DNA of 64,000 bases from UBA1563 sp041671545 (GTDB lineage: Bacteria; Bacteroidota; Ignavibacteria; Ignavibacteriales; Ignavibacteriaceae), in NCBI GenBank assembly GCA_041671545.1, contig JBAZBI010000010.1:62001-126000 (forward strand), in the 5' to 3' direction. Positions 1 through 8,206 of the stretch are shown here, piece by piece. The notes beneath the pieces are model-generated. The model ran no database searches and was not told the origin of the DNA. It was given only the letters and a program-made list of their open reading frames with translations. The translations under genes and the position numbers were made by a program. Positions within the stretch are counted from its first letter, which is position 1, and each line of letters opens with the position of its first letter.

Positions 1-656
1 ATGCTTATCAAAAATCTATAGTTGGAAAAGAGGATGGCTTTTTTACAATCATCAATAAAAATCTTTCTAAGATTTATTATTCAACTTTTATAGGAGGGGA
101 TTCAACTGATCAAGTCAATTCTGTCTTTGTAGAAGATGCAGACAATATTATTCTTGCAGGTCAAACAAAGTCACCTAATTTTCCAGTCACATCCGATGCA
201 TTAAATGGAAAGTATATTGGCGGAAATGCTGATGGTTTTATAATGAAATTTAATTTTAAATCGAATAAGCCTGTATATTCATCTTTCTTAGGAGGCTCAA
301 GAACCGACTGGCTAAATTATGTTTCTAAAACCGATAAGCAAAAATATTTAGTGGTTGGCACATCAGCATCAAAAGACTTCCCTATTAGTAAAGATGCGCT
401 ATACAAATCCGTCGATGGTGGATTGGATTTGGTTGTATTAATACTGGACAAAAAACTGAAGATTATTGAATATTCAACATTCGGCGGCGGTTCAAAGCAG
501 CGAATTATGGATCCAAGTGTCAACTATGTTAATGGAGGAAAGTTGTTAATTTCATCTATGTGTGTTTCACCAGATTTCCCTGTAACATTGAAATATGCTG
601 AACCAGATAGCACATGGACAAATTGTATATGGAAATATGATCTGAACAGTAAATAA
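1..656 (+). CDS. SBBP-repeat (beta-propeller) protein, 5' end missing
   Basis: The reading frame is open from base 3, so this is the C-terminal part (about 217 residues) of a longer protein cut by the window edge; the first in-frame ATG at 243 is internal. The sequence repeats a unit of the type YSTFxGGxxxD, then a residue run like DNIILAGQTKS, then NFPVTSDAL and GGNADGFIMKFN. This is the SBBP repeat of predicted surface beta-propellers. At least three units are visible, the last ending near SPDFPVT. Such proteins are normally exported; the signal peptide would lie upstream. There is no T9SS-type tail, as the protein stops shortly after the last blade. The family call is firm, but the substrate or partner is unknown. 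Confidence 0.8.
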   Translation, partial: AYQKSIVGKEDGFFTIINKNLSKIYYSTFIGGDSTDQVNSVFVEDADNIILAGQTKSPNFPVTSDALNGKYIGGNADGFIMKFNFKSNKPVYSSFLGGSRTDWLNYVSKTDKQKYLVVGTSASKDFPISKDALYKSVDGGLDLVVLILDKKLKIIEYSTFGGGSKQRIMDPSVNYVNGGKLLISSMCVSPDFPVTLKYAEPDSTWTNCIWKYDLNSK

Positions 657-698
657 GAACACGAACCAAATTAATTATGTTTTTAAAGAGAGAATAAA

Positions 699-1634
699 AT
701 GAAATCAATTTTTGCTTTATTAGTTGTACTAACTTTAAACACATTTTTATTCGCTCAAGAAAAATCTGTAGCAATTACTATGGATGATTTATTCAGCGCT
801 TATAACAATATTGATATAGAGAAAATAGAGGAGGCAAGTGATTCTTTGTTAACTTCTATTACAAAACATGGTGTACCTGTTACTGTTTTTGTTGTTGAGA
901 AATCATTCAGTGAAAATGGAAACGCTGATAGAAAATTATTTGAATTTAATAAATGGATTAATAATCCTCTGGTAACAATTGGAAATCATACCTATAGCCA
1001 TCAAAATTATGCGAAGACAGAATTATCTTTATTTGAAGAAGATATTCTCCGCGGTGAAACTATTACAAAAGAGCTGCTTAAAAAGGAAAACAAAAAACTT
1101 AAATATTTCCGTTTCCCTTATAACAGCACTGGAAAAGATAGTATTTCAAGAGCGGAGATTTATGATTTTTTGAATCATAGAGGATATACAATTACTCCAT
1201 TTACCATTGAAAGTATAGATTATGTTTATGACGCATTATATTGCAATTATCTTTCATCCGGGAATACAAAAGAAGCGGATAGAATCATAGAAAAATATAT
1301 CGACTTTACCGTTGATCTATTTCAATATTTTGAAGATTTAACAAAAGAATTATTCGGTAGAAACATTAACCATATATTTTTGTGTCATACAAACCGGTTA
1401 AATTCTGCATGCTTTGAAAAACTTATAACCCGGTTAAAAGATAAAGGCTACAACTTTATTACGTTAGATGAAGCGCTAAAAGATAATATTTATAAAAGTA
1501 AAGATTATTATGCCGGACAATATGGTTTTTCCTGGATATATCGTTGGATTGAAAATAGCAATGAAAGAAAAATGTTAATGAAGAAAGAACCGTATTCAAA
1601 GGATATAGTACAACAGTATAAAAATTTGAAGTGA
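699..1634 (+). CDS. Exported polysaccharide deacetylase (NodB-like)
   Basis: This 311-residue protein begins with a signal peptide (hydrophobic residues 3-18, cleavage near LFAQE). The NodB homology core follows. ITMDD near residues 26-30 is motif 1, with the metal-binding and catalytic Asp pair. GNHTYSH is motif 2, with the two metal-binding His residues. RFPYN is motif 3. A late LCHTNRLN is the likely motif 5 His. These residues support a metal-dependent carbohydrate esterase that removes acetyl groups from a polymer in the periplasm or at the surface. A purine-rich RBS (AGAGAGAA) precedes the ATG. It starts 42 bp after the SBBP-repeat gene and may be co-transcribed with it. The C-terminal 60 residues are not recognised and the natural substrate is unknown. 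Confidence 0.82.
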   Translation: MKSIFALLVVLTLNTFLFAQEKSVAITMDDLFSAYNNIDIEKIEEASDSLLTSITKHGVPVTVFVVEKSFSENGNADRKLFEFNKWINNPLVTIGNHTYSHQNYAKTELSLFEEDILRGETITKELLKKENKKLKYFRFPYNSTGKDSISRAEIYDFLNHRGYTITPFTIESIDYVYDALYCNYLSSGNTKEADRIIEKYIDFTVDLFQYFEDLTKELFGRNINHIFLCHTNRLNSACFEKLITRLKDKGYNFITLDEALKDNIYKSKDYYAGQYGFSWIYRWIENSNERKMLMKKEPYSKDIVQQYKNLK

Positions 1635-1727
1635 ATCTATCATTCTTAAACGATGTGCTTGCATAATTTATGTCTGAAATTTGTAATTACTTGTAATTCA
1701 AAAGAAATAACTCATCGTATGAATTTC

Positions 1728-1780
1728 ATTGTTGATGTTACAAAACGCTGGAGACTTATTACAACAATTTTAGGACTAAT
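1728..1780 (+). pseudogene. Decayed tail of a short-chain dehydrogenase gene
   Basis: These 53 bases align without gaps to 7321-7373, near the 3' end of the intact short-chain dehydrogenase gene downstream, with six mismatches by eye. The shared 3' half includes the stretch coding TILGL. No further similarity is obvious on either side, so only a relic is left in the 215 bp gap between the deacetylase and oligopeptidase genes. It suggests that a second copy of the dehydrogenase once stood here. Confidence 0.6.
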
Positions 1781-1849
1781 TTAAAACAACTTATTATTAA
1801 TTCTCAATCTATTATGTAATATATCTCTTAATAACTATGGAGTCTATAT

Positions 1850-3730
1850 ATGAATCTTCAAAAAGCATTGTTGTTTTCAATTTATATAATACTTTCATTT
1901 TCCTTACCAATTATGTCACAGGAATCCGACCGCAGTAAAATTCCTGACCGTTACAAATGGAACATCAGCGATATTTATCCTTCGGATGAATCCTGTAAAG
2001 AAGCTATCAGAAAATTGAATAACGAAATACCTGCAATTGAAAAGTTCAAAGGTACATTAGGTAAATCTGCCGCTCAATTATTAAAATGCCTTACATTGAA
2101 TTCTCATTTAAATAAAGAATATACACGGCTCCTTACATATATCAATATGAGATTTGACCAGGATATGAGGGATCAGAACGGACTTGCCTTAAAACAGGAA
2201 TTAGATAATTTGGGGACTTTATTGAGCGAGAAAACCGCTTTTATTCAACCTGAAATTTTACTTATGGATATAAGTACAATTCTATCATTTATCAGAAATG
2301 AAAAGAAACTCGAAATTCATCAGATGTTCTTAAATGAAACCATACGTTTGAAAAAACATATTGGCAATGAAGGTGAAGAAAAGATTTTAGCGCTGAGTTC
2401 GTTATTATCAGATGCTGCTAATAATATTCACGGTGTATTTATTAATGCCGAATTTCAATATCCCTCAGTTACATTAAGCACCGGCAAAACTGTAAAGCTT
2501 AATGAATCAGGTTTTTCATTAAACATGAGAACCGCAAACCGTGAAGACAGGCAGAAGGTTTTAATTACCTACCTGGGAAAATTTAATGAATACTACCGGA
2601 CATTCGGCGCGCACTATAATGCCCGGATTCAAAATGATCTTTTTAACATGAAAGCCAGGAATTACTCTTCATGCCTTGCAATGTTTCTGGCTAATGACAA
2701 TATACCTCCTAAAGTTTATTACAATCTTATAGAAAACGTAAATAAGAATCTGAGCTCCTTTCACCGCTATCTGAAATTAAAACAAAGAATTTTAGGTGTT
2801 GATAAGCTGCGCTATAATGATCTCTATGTTCCGTTATCGAAAACCGCTGATCTGAATTATCCGGTTGAGGGGGCTGAAAAAAGTATTATTGCCGCTTTAC
2901 AGCCGCTTGGTAAAGAATATACAGACGTTGTAAGTAAAGCCTTCGGAAACCGGTGGATTGATTTTTTCCCTTCAGAGGGGAAGCGTTCCGGTGGATATTC
3001 AATCGGCTATGCTTATGATGTTCATCCCTATATTCTTTTTAATTATGAGGGCAAATACAGCGATTTGAGCGGCTTGGCACACGAACTTGGGCATACCATG
3101 CAAAGCTATCTCTCCAACAAGAATCAACCGTTTGAGACCGCGTTTTGCGCCAGGTCTGTTACCGAAGTAGCCTCAACATGTAACGAGGCATTGCTTATTG
3201 AATATATGCTCAGGCAGATAGATAATGATGAAGACCGCCTTTCACTATTAAATAGTTACCTTGGAATTATTAAAACTACTGTGTTCCGTGCGGCTCAGGT
3301 TTCAGAATTTGAACTGCGCGTTCATGAAATGGCAGAAAAAGGAGAACAGATTACAGGAGATGTTTTGAACAGCCTGTTTTTAGACATTGCAAAAAAATAC
3401 TACGGTCATGATAAGAACATCTGTATTGTTGATGATGAGATTAAAGCTGAATGGATGCTGATTCCCCAATTATTCCAACCGTTCTATGCTTATGAATACG
3501 CGACTTCCTATACAGCGTCAGCAGCATTATCGGAACTTGTTCTTAACGGCGACAAACCAGCCACGGTAAAATATATTGAATATCTTTCTTCCGGCAGTTC
3601 CGAATATCCTATTAACCTCTTAAAGAAAGCGGGAGTAGATATGGCATCCTCAGAGCCATTTGATCTTACAATGAAAAAGATGAACCGTCTGATGGATGAG
3701 ATGGAGAAAATTTTAGATAAGAAAAAGTAG
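1850..3730 (+). CDS. pepF: Oligoendopeptidase F-type M3 metallopeptidase, exported
   Basis: This 626-residue protein has an N-terminal signal sequence (about residues 5-23, then SQES) followed by the usual PepF opening (DRYKWNISDIYPSDE). The zinc-binding HELGH motif is at residues 411-415, with the supporting Glu region FCARSVTEVAS about 25 residues later. Length and domain order match the M3B oligoendopeptidase F family: a helical N-terminal lobe, then a catalytic domain with GGYSIGYAYDVHPYILFNY before the HExxH. The family cleaves short peptides. Most PepF enzymes are cytoplasmic, so the signal peptide is notable and implies periplasmic peptide trimming. ATGGAGTC acts as RBS just before the ATG. 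No operon partner is evident. Confidence 0.9.
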   Translation: MNLQKALLFSIYIILSFSLPIMSQESDRSKIPDRYKWNISDIYPSDESCKEAIRKLNNEIPAIEKFKGTLGKSAAQLLKCLTLNSHLNKEYTRLLTYINMRFDQDMRDQNGLALKQELDNLGTLLSEKTAFIQPEILLMDISTILSFIRNEKKLEIHQMFLNETIRLKKHIGNEGEEKILALSSLLSDAANNIHGVFINAEFQYPSVTLSTGKTVKLNESGFSLNMRTANREDRQKVLITYLGKFNEYYRTFGAHYNARIQNDLFNMKARNYSSCLAMFLANDNIPPKVYYNLIENVNKNLSSFHRYLKLKQRILGVDKLRYNDLYVPLSKTADLNYPVEGAEKSIIAALQPLGKEYTDVVSKAFGNRWIDFFPSEGKRSGGYSIGYAYDVHPYILFNYEGKYSDLSGLAHELGHTMQSYLSNKNQPFETAFCARSVTEVASTCNEALLIEYMLRQIDNDEDRLSLLNSYLGIIKTTVFRAAQVSEFELRVHEMAEKGEQITGDVLNSLFLDIAKKYYGHDKNICIVDDEIKAEWMLIPQLFQPFYAYEYATSYTASAALSELVLNGDKPATVKYIEYLSSGSSEYPINLLKKAGVDMASSEPFDLTMKKMNRLMDEMEKILDKKK

Positions 3731-3826
3731 TTTTGTCTTTACAACTCCTCCTTTGGCGGATTCATTGCGTATGTATTTATTGGTAAAGTTTAATTACGCG
3801 ATAAGTTAGATGGTGTAATTTAAAGA

Positions 3827-4432
3827 ATGGAAATGAGACACATATTAACATTATTGATTCTCTTATTATTTTATTCTTGCACCTCGATGAAGAATTTTGA
3901 TAAGCCGGAAATTATTGATAAAAGCGAAGGTCACTTTTTAAAAGTTAGAGATGGACTTCAATTGTTCATCTACGATTACAGACCTATTGAAAATTACAAC
4001 TCGACAATATTTATCATTTCAGGTATTACAGGAATAAATCACAAAAGAGAAAAGGAATTAATTGATCTTTTATCTAATAATGAAAACAGAGTTGTTGTAA
4101 TACATCCCCGTGGTACTGGATATTCAGATGGTACACGCGGTGATATTTCTAATTTCAATGATTTCATAAACGACTATTCAGAGATTATTATAAATGATAA
4201 AGACTATGGTTCGAAACAACATAAAGTATTTCTGTTTGGTCACAGTATGTCAACCTCGGTTCTATTAGCTGCGGCAGATAGTTTGCACAATATCGCCGGA
4301 GCGATTCTTGTTAATCCACCATATATGCAAAAAGCAGCTAAAGGTATGTCGCCAAGTTTTGGACAATACCTGCGCCCATTGTTCCCGCCCCGACAATTCC
4401 GATTGATAATGCCATGGAAAGAATGGTTGTGA
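3827..4432 (+). pseudogene. Truncated copy of lipoprotein alpha/beta hydrolase
   Basis: The first ~183 residues are nearly identical to the intact hydrolase at 5720-6649, including the lipobox (FYSC), the HPRGTGYSDGTRGD stretch and the nucleophile elbow GHSMS. After the shared GGACAATAC at 4361-4369 the sequence switches abruptly. About 20 unrelated codons follow before a stop, giving 201 residues instead of 309. The missing part holds the catalytic Asp (YGEKD in the full copy) and His (NGSHGKS), so the product cannot be an active hydrolase. The replaced tail is antisense to a fragment of another gene (see 4365-4415). It is listed as a pseudogene, though the frame is open and the N-terminus could still be made. 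Confidence 0.8.
4365..4415 (-). pseudogene. Start of a 3-hydroxyacyl-CoA dehydrogenase gene (fragment)
   Basis: Read on the minus strand, the 17 codons from the ATG at 4415 encode MALSIGIVGAGTMGAGI. This is the characteristic N-terminus of 3-hydroxybutyryl/3-hydroxyacyl-CoA dehydrogenases, with the Rossmann motif GxGxMGxGI. The similarity stops exactly where the truncated hydrolase begins, so only the gene start was captured, in inverse orientation. The motif is specific enough to name the family but the fragment is non-functional. Confidence 0.65.
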
Positions 4433-4441
4433 AAAAAAGTA

Positions 4442-4462
4442 GGACACGATACCATCGTGTCC
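4442..4462. other. Perfect 9-bp inverted repeat
   Basis: GGACACGAT at 4442-4450 pairs with ATCGTGTCC at 4454-4462 around a 3-base loop. It lies between a stop codon (minus strand, 4481-4483) and the dehydrogenase start at 4415. In its place of origin it was probably an intergenic hairpin or terminator between two minus-strand genes. Confidence 0.5.
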
Positions 4463-4480
4463 AACAATAACGGAATGAAA

Positions 4481-4615
4481 TTACGGAATGATTGGTGCAA
4501 AGCCAAAGGAAAAACTTTTGAATAACGGTTCAGACTGCCCAAATAACACTTGAGCATACTTAATCTTTCTTTCTGCAACTATTTTTTGCCGCAGCAAGCA
4601 TTCAATTGTATCTTT
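4481..4615 (-). pseudogene. Possible 3' end of an unidentified gene (fragment)
   Basis: On the minus strand 44 sense codons run from 4615 to a TAA at 4481-4483, with no start codon in the 5' part and a TGA just upstream (4616-4618). The translation ends in FGFAPIIP. Followed by a hairpin and a dehydrogenase start, it looks like the end of the gene that preceded that dehydrogenase before the scrap was moved here. The product is not recognised and the call rests on context. Confidence 0.25.
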
Positions 4616-4669
4616 TCAGTGTTCATTTGAAATACCATTATTAAACCAACATTAAAAGGAATGAATTCC

Positions 4670-5521
4670 ATGAAACACGCACGATCATATTTCCTCCGGT
4701 TTCTTTCACCGGTACTTTTCTACCTTACATGTATTGTACTTTCTTCCTGCCAGGATGTTACACAAACTGAGAATGAAGATTATTTAACCGAGCTGCCGAA
4801 AAATTTAACAGTGGATAACAGCACTCCCCAAACTTATGAAGTATCTCTTCACTGGAATAATAGAGATATCGACGGAGCCTTGCTAAACAATAACTTCGTA
4901 AAAGCACTTTACACAAGAGGATTAGAGGATGGTTATGTGAGATGGAACGACGTTCAAATGAAAAATTTGATGGATACCCTTAGCGTAATGCGACAAATAC
5001 CGGAGTTGAACGGGTTACTGTATAAAGTTGATGGAGATAATTTCGTAAAACAGGAATTCTACAAAAATTTCCCACAACAACATGTTGATCTCATCCGGTG
5101 GTTTGTTCAAGACGGTGTCGCCATTGAAACTTATGGATGGATGTATTTTGATAGTTTAAAGCTTAATGAGATGTTTTATCCAGCCTATTTTCAGAACCAA
5201 AGAATTGACATTGAGAACTATGTCAATTTTACTAATCAGAGCTTGAGTCTGCGCTGGACAGGCGTCTCTAAAAGGAATAATGAAACATGTGCAATCATCC
5301 ACTATCAGGCAATGTATAACAATATAGATGCTAATACAGATGTTATGAAACTAAGCGGACGCTCAATGTACTGGGGAGATATTTGGGTTTCATTGACCGA
5401 TAAGCAGATTGAATACGCTACAATGTACGAAGATATTGTCTTTAAGATGACTCTGAAGGCAAATAACTTTGAACAGCGATTAGACCTTCAACGTGAAATT
5501 ATTTTTAAGAAAATTAATTAA
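4670..5521 (+). CDS. Conserved lipoprotein of unknown function (paralogue of 9274-10092)
   Basis: This protein of about 283 residues has a lipoprotein signal (hydrophobic stretch, then LSSC). An ATG at 4661 touches the RBS (AAAAGGA, 4654-4660), so the ATG at 4670, nine bases downstream of it, is the likelier start. The family is not recognised. It clearly resembles the protein at 9274-10092: both share VRWNDV/VKWNDV near one third of the length, a LxWTGVSK/LNWIGVTK strand, and a closing block SGRSxYWGxIxVSLxxKQIEYAT followed by an acidic ED. Conserved Trp and Tyr residues and strand-like alternation suggest a beta-rich periplasmic or surface protein. No catalytic motif was seen. Confidence 0.7.
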   Translation: MKHARSYFLRFLSPVLFYLTCIVLSSCQDVTQTENEDYLTELPKNLTVDNSTPQTYEVSLHWNNRDIDGALLNNNFVKALYTRGLEDGYVRWNDVQMKNLMDTLSVMRQIPELNGLLYKVDGDNFVKQEFYKNFPQQHVDLIRWFVQDGVAIETYGWMYFDSLKLNEMFYPAYFQNQRIDIENYVNFTNQSLSLRWTGVSKRNNETCAIIHYQAMYNNIDANTDVMKLSGRSMYWGDIWVSLTDKQIEYATMYEDIVFKMTLKANNFEQRLDLQREIIFKKIN

Positions 5522-5629
5522 TAAATGATTATCCTAATGGAACAGCGGATGATAAAAACTCCCATTCAAATTGAGAATATATTGCACCCCAAAATAGTGA
5601 GAGAGTCGTAAGGTGGAGAGAAAAGGATT

Positions 5630-5668
5630 GATTCAGAGGCACGAAGCGGAACGTAGTGCCTCTGAATC
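5630..5668 (+). other. 13-bp inverted repeat with 13-base loop
   Basis: GATTCAGAGGCAC (5630-5642) is the exact reverse complement of 5656-5668. It lies 109 bp after the lipoprotein stop and 52 bp before the second hydrolase gene. No T-run follows on the plus strand, so a classical terminator is doubtful. It could be an RNA-stabilising hairpin or a repetitive palindrome. Confidence 0.45.
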
Positions 5669-5719
5669 CGGCGAATAAATAACATAATAATTTGAAAGAA
5701 ATTTCTTTACAAACCAGAA

Positions 5720-6649
5720 ATGAAATACTTGCTCACGTTTTTAATTTTGTTAACGTTTTATTCTTGTACTTCGATGAAGAATTTTGATAAGCCGGAAATT
5801 ATTGATAAAAGCGAAGGTCACTTTTATAAAGTTAGAGATGGACTTCAATTGTTCATCTATGATTACAGACCCATTGAGAATTACAACTCGATAATATTTA
5901 TCATCTCAGGTATTACAGGAATAAATCATAATAGTGAAAAGGATATAATTGAACTTCTATCTAACAATGAAAATAGAGTTGTTGTAATTCATCCCCGTGG
6001 AACCGGATATTCAGATGGTACGCGCGGTGATATTTCCAATTTCAATGATTTCATAAATGACTATTCTGAGATTATTAGAAATGATAGAGACTATGGTTCG
6101 AAACAACATAATGTATTTTTGTTTGGTCACAGTATGTCAACCGCTATTCTATTAGCTGCTGCGGACAGTTTGCACAATATCGCCGGGGCAATTCTTGTTA
6201 ATCCGCCTTATATGCAAAAAGCAGCTAAAGGTATGTCGCCAAGTTTAGGACAATACATTAAATATGCTTGTTATTATCTTTTTGCAAAACACACACCCAT
6301 CGTTAATATGGCAGGTGATCCAACTAAGATCGAGAACGAAGAAGATAGAAAAGAATCAGAATCAAGAATAAACGATCTATTATTGGTAAAGTATTTCAGT
6401 ATGTATATGATGACTGAAACAAAAAAAATAATGGATTCAATGATTGATTATTCCAAGACGGCAAATTATCCACTATTGCTAATTTATGGTGAGAAAGATA
6501 ATATCGTTGACAAAAAAGGATGCGATTTAATTTATGAAAATTGGAAACACAAGAACAAAGAATATAGATTAATAGAAAATGGTTCACATGGAAAATCAAC
6601 TGTAATATTCTCACAAGATATTATTTACAAATGGATGAATGAACAATAA
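5720..6649 (+). CDS. Lipoprotein alpha/beta hydrolase (serine hydrolase)
   Basis: This is a 309-residue intact enzyme. A lipoprotein signal (LTFYSC) gives an anchored product. The hydrolase fold shows an oxyanion-region strand IIFIISGITGINH, the HPRGTGYSDGTRGD segment, the nucleophile elbow GHSMS near residue 137, the acid in YGEKDNIVD near residue 258, and the His in NGSHGKS near residue 288. This resembles monoglyceride lipase/lysophospholipase-type (Hydrolase_4) enzymes, but the substrate cannot be read from the sequence. The protein is the full-length partner of the broken copy at 3827-4432. The near-identity of the shared part points to a recent duplication. Confidence 0.82.
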   Translation: MKYLLTFLILLTFYSCTSMKNFDKPEIIDKSEGHFYKVRDGLQLFIYDYRPIENYNSIIFIISGITGINHNSEKDIIELLSNNENRVVVIHPRGTGYSDGTRGDISNFNDFINDYSEIIRNDRDYGSKQHNVFLFGHSMSTAILLAAADSLHNIAGAILVNPPYMQKAAKGMSPSLGQYIKYACYYLFAKHTPIVNMAGDPTKIENEEDRKESESRINDLLLVKYFSMYMMTETKKIMDSMIDYSKTANYPLLLIYGEKDNIVDKKGCDLIYENWKHKNKEYRLIENGSHGKSTVIFSQDIIYKWMNEQ

Positions 6650-6684
6650 AATATTACTGCTTATATAACACAAAGACAATCAAA

Positions 6685-7401
6685 ATGAAAAAAGCAATAA
6701 TTATCGGTGCGACATCAGGAATTGGAAAAGGACTTGTAAAATTACTTGTCGTCAATGGTTATAAAGTTGGCATAACAGGCAGACGAACCGAATTACTTGA
6801 AGAATTGAAATCAGAAAATCCAAATTCTTATTATGTCAAGACTTTTGACATAACAGACATAATAAAAGTAGCCGAAAAATTAGAAGAATTAACAGCCGAA
6901 CTCGGTGGACTTGACCTGGCAGTTATTTGTGCAGGAACCGGCGACATGAATGAGACTCTGAATTTTAACGTTGAAAAACGTACTATTGACACGAATGTAC
7001 TTGGGTTTACTTGTGCTGCCGATTGGGCTTTTAACTACTTTGAAAAGCAAAAATCCGGACATTTAGTTGGTATAAGTTCAATTGCAGGGCTTCGTGGAAG
7101 CAGACAAGCACCTTCTTACTATGCGTCAAAAGCGTATCAAATAAACTATTTGGAAGGATTAAGACAAAAAGCAACAAAACTAAAAGAACAGATTTTTGTT
7201 ACAGATATTAGACCGGGGCTTGTTGATACTGAAATGGCAAAAGGAGAAGGATTATTTTGGGTTGCATCCGTGGACAAAGCAACTAGACAAATTTATAAAG
7301 CAATTAAGAAGAAAAAGAAAATTGTTTATGTCACAAAACGTTGGGGACTAATTGCAACAATTTTAGGACTAATACCAAGACCAATTTATGATCGAATGTA
7401 A
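6685..7401 (+). CDS. Short-chain dehydrogenase/reductase (SDR)
   Basis: This 238-residue protein is a classical SDR. The cofactor-binding motif is ATSGIGKG near residues 9-16, followed by TGRR (suggesting NADP(H) preference). VICAGTG is the NAG-equivalent. The catalytic Ser is in GISSIAG and the YYASK segment gives Tyr and Lys. A lysine-rich stretch (IKKKKKIVYVTKRWG) and a hydrophobic C-terminus (LIATILGLIPRPIYDRM) resemble SDR family members that sit on membranes. The substrate is unknown. It begins 35 bp after the hydrolase gene and may be co-transcribed with it. A decayed copy of its 3' end lies at 1728-1780. Confidence 0.85.
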   Translation: MKKAIIIGATSGIGKGLVKLLVVNGYKVGITGRRTELLEELKSENPNSYYVKTFDITDIIKVAEKLEELTAELGGLDLAVICAGTGDMNETLNFNVEKRTIDTNVLGFTCAADWAFNYFEKQKSGHLVGISSIAGLRGSRQAPSYYASKAYQINYLEGLRQKATKLKEQIFVTDIRPGLVDTEMAKGEGLFWVASVDKATRQIYKAIKKKKKIVYVTKRWGLIATILGLIPRPIYDRM

Positions 7402-7452
7402 CAATTAAAATTATTAAAAGTTACTTTTTCATTTATTTCTAAATTTTATAAA

Positions 7453-8205
7453 TTATCGATCCATCCATTCTTTGAAATCTGCGACTCTTTCTCTGCTTAC
7501 AAGAATCTCAAAGTTATCCGATGTGTTATTTAATAATATTCTTAGTCTTGAAGAACTGTAGGAAACCACATCCTTAATAGAATTAAAATTTATGATGAAA
7601 TTTCTATTAACTCTTAAAAACAATTTAGGATCAACTAATTGTTCTATTTTATCAAGAGAATAATCAATCAAATAATTTTTACCAATATCCACTTTGATAT
7701 AATTGCAGCGGTCTTTTACAAAAAAATAATTTATACTTGAAACTTGTACGGAATGTAAGTGCTCTCCAATTTTGATTAAAAAGCGTTCTTTTATCTTTGG
7801 TTGTAATTGGCTCATTAAAGAACTAATGCTTGTTAAGTCAAATTCTTTTTGATGAATAGTACGGTATTTATTGACAGCTTTTTCAAGTTCTGATAAATTG
7901 ATAGGTTTTAACAGATAATCAACACTGTTTACTTTGAATGCTTTAAGAGTAAAGTTATCAAATGCAGTTGTAAAGATAATTGGTGTTTTTATATAGCATT
8001 TGTCAAAAATCTCAAAACATATTCCATCTTCAAGCTGAATGTCCATAAAAATTAAATCCGGGTGTGAATTTGATAACCACCAGTTAACTGCTTTTTCGAC
8101 TGATTCAATTGTATTAATAATTTCAATGTTTGAATCAATTTTGTTTAGCAGTCTAATTAACTTTTGGGAAGCAGGTTTTTCATCTTCTATAATTAAAACT
8201 TTCAT
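7453..8205 (-). CDS. LytTR-family response regulator
   Basis: This 250-residue protein has an N-terminal receiver domain with acidic residues in IIEDE, phospho-acceptor Asp55 in IFMDIQ, and a Lys in LLKPI. A C-terminal LytTR DNA-binding domain follows (from about residue 143, with FFVKDRCNYIKV and FLRVNRNFIINF). It is separated by one base from the upstream sensor kinase gene, so the two form a LytS/LytR-like pair. Such regulators bind short direct repeats near target promoters; no target site could be assigned here. Adjacent candidates for control are the conserved protein at 9274-10092 and the export operon further upstream. Confidence 0.92.
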   Translation of the reverse strand: MKVLIIEDEKPASQKLIRLLNKIDSNIEIINTIESVEKAVNWWLSNSHPDLIFMDIQLEDGICFEIFDKCYIKTPIIFTTAFDNFTLKAFKVNSVDYLLKPINLSELEKAVNKYRTIHQKEFDLTSISSLMSQLQPKIKERFLIKIGEHLHSVQVSSINYFFVKDRCNYIKVDIGKNYLIDYSLDKIEQLVDPKLFLRVNRNFIINFNSIKDVVSYSSSRLRILLNNTSDNFEILVSRERVADFKEWMDR

Positions 8206-8206
8206 A

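Noticed and set aside
4240..4578. Minus-strand frame of 112 codons crossing the broken hydrolase
   Set aside because: It runs antisense through hydrolase sequence and out of frame with the dehydrogenase start; no domain is recognisable in that frame.
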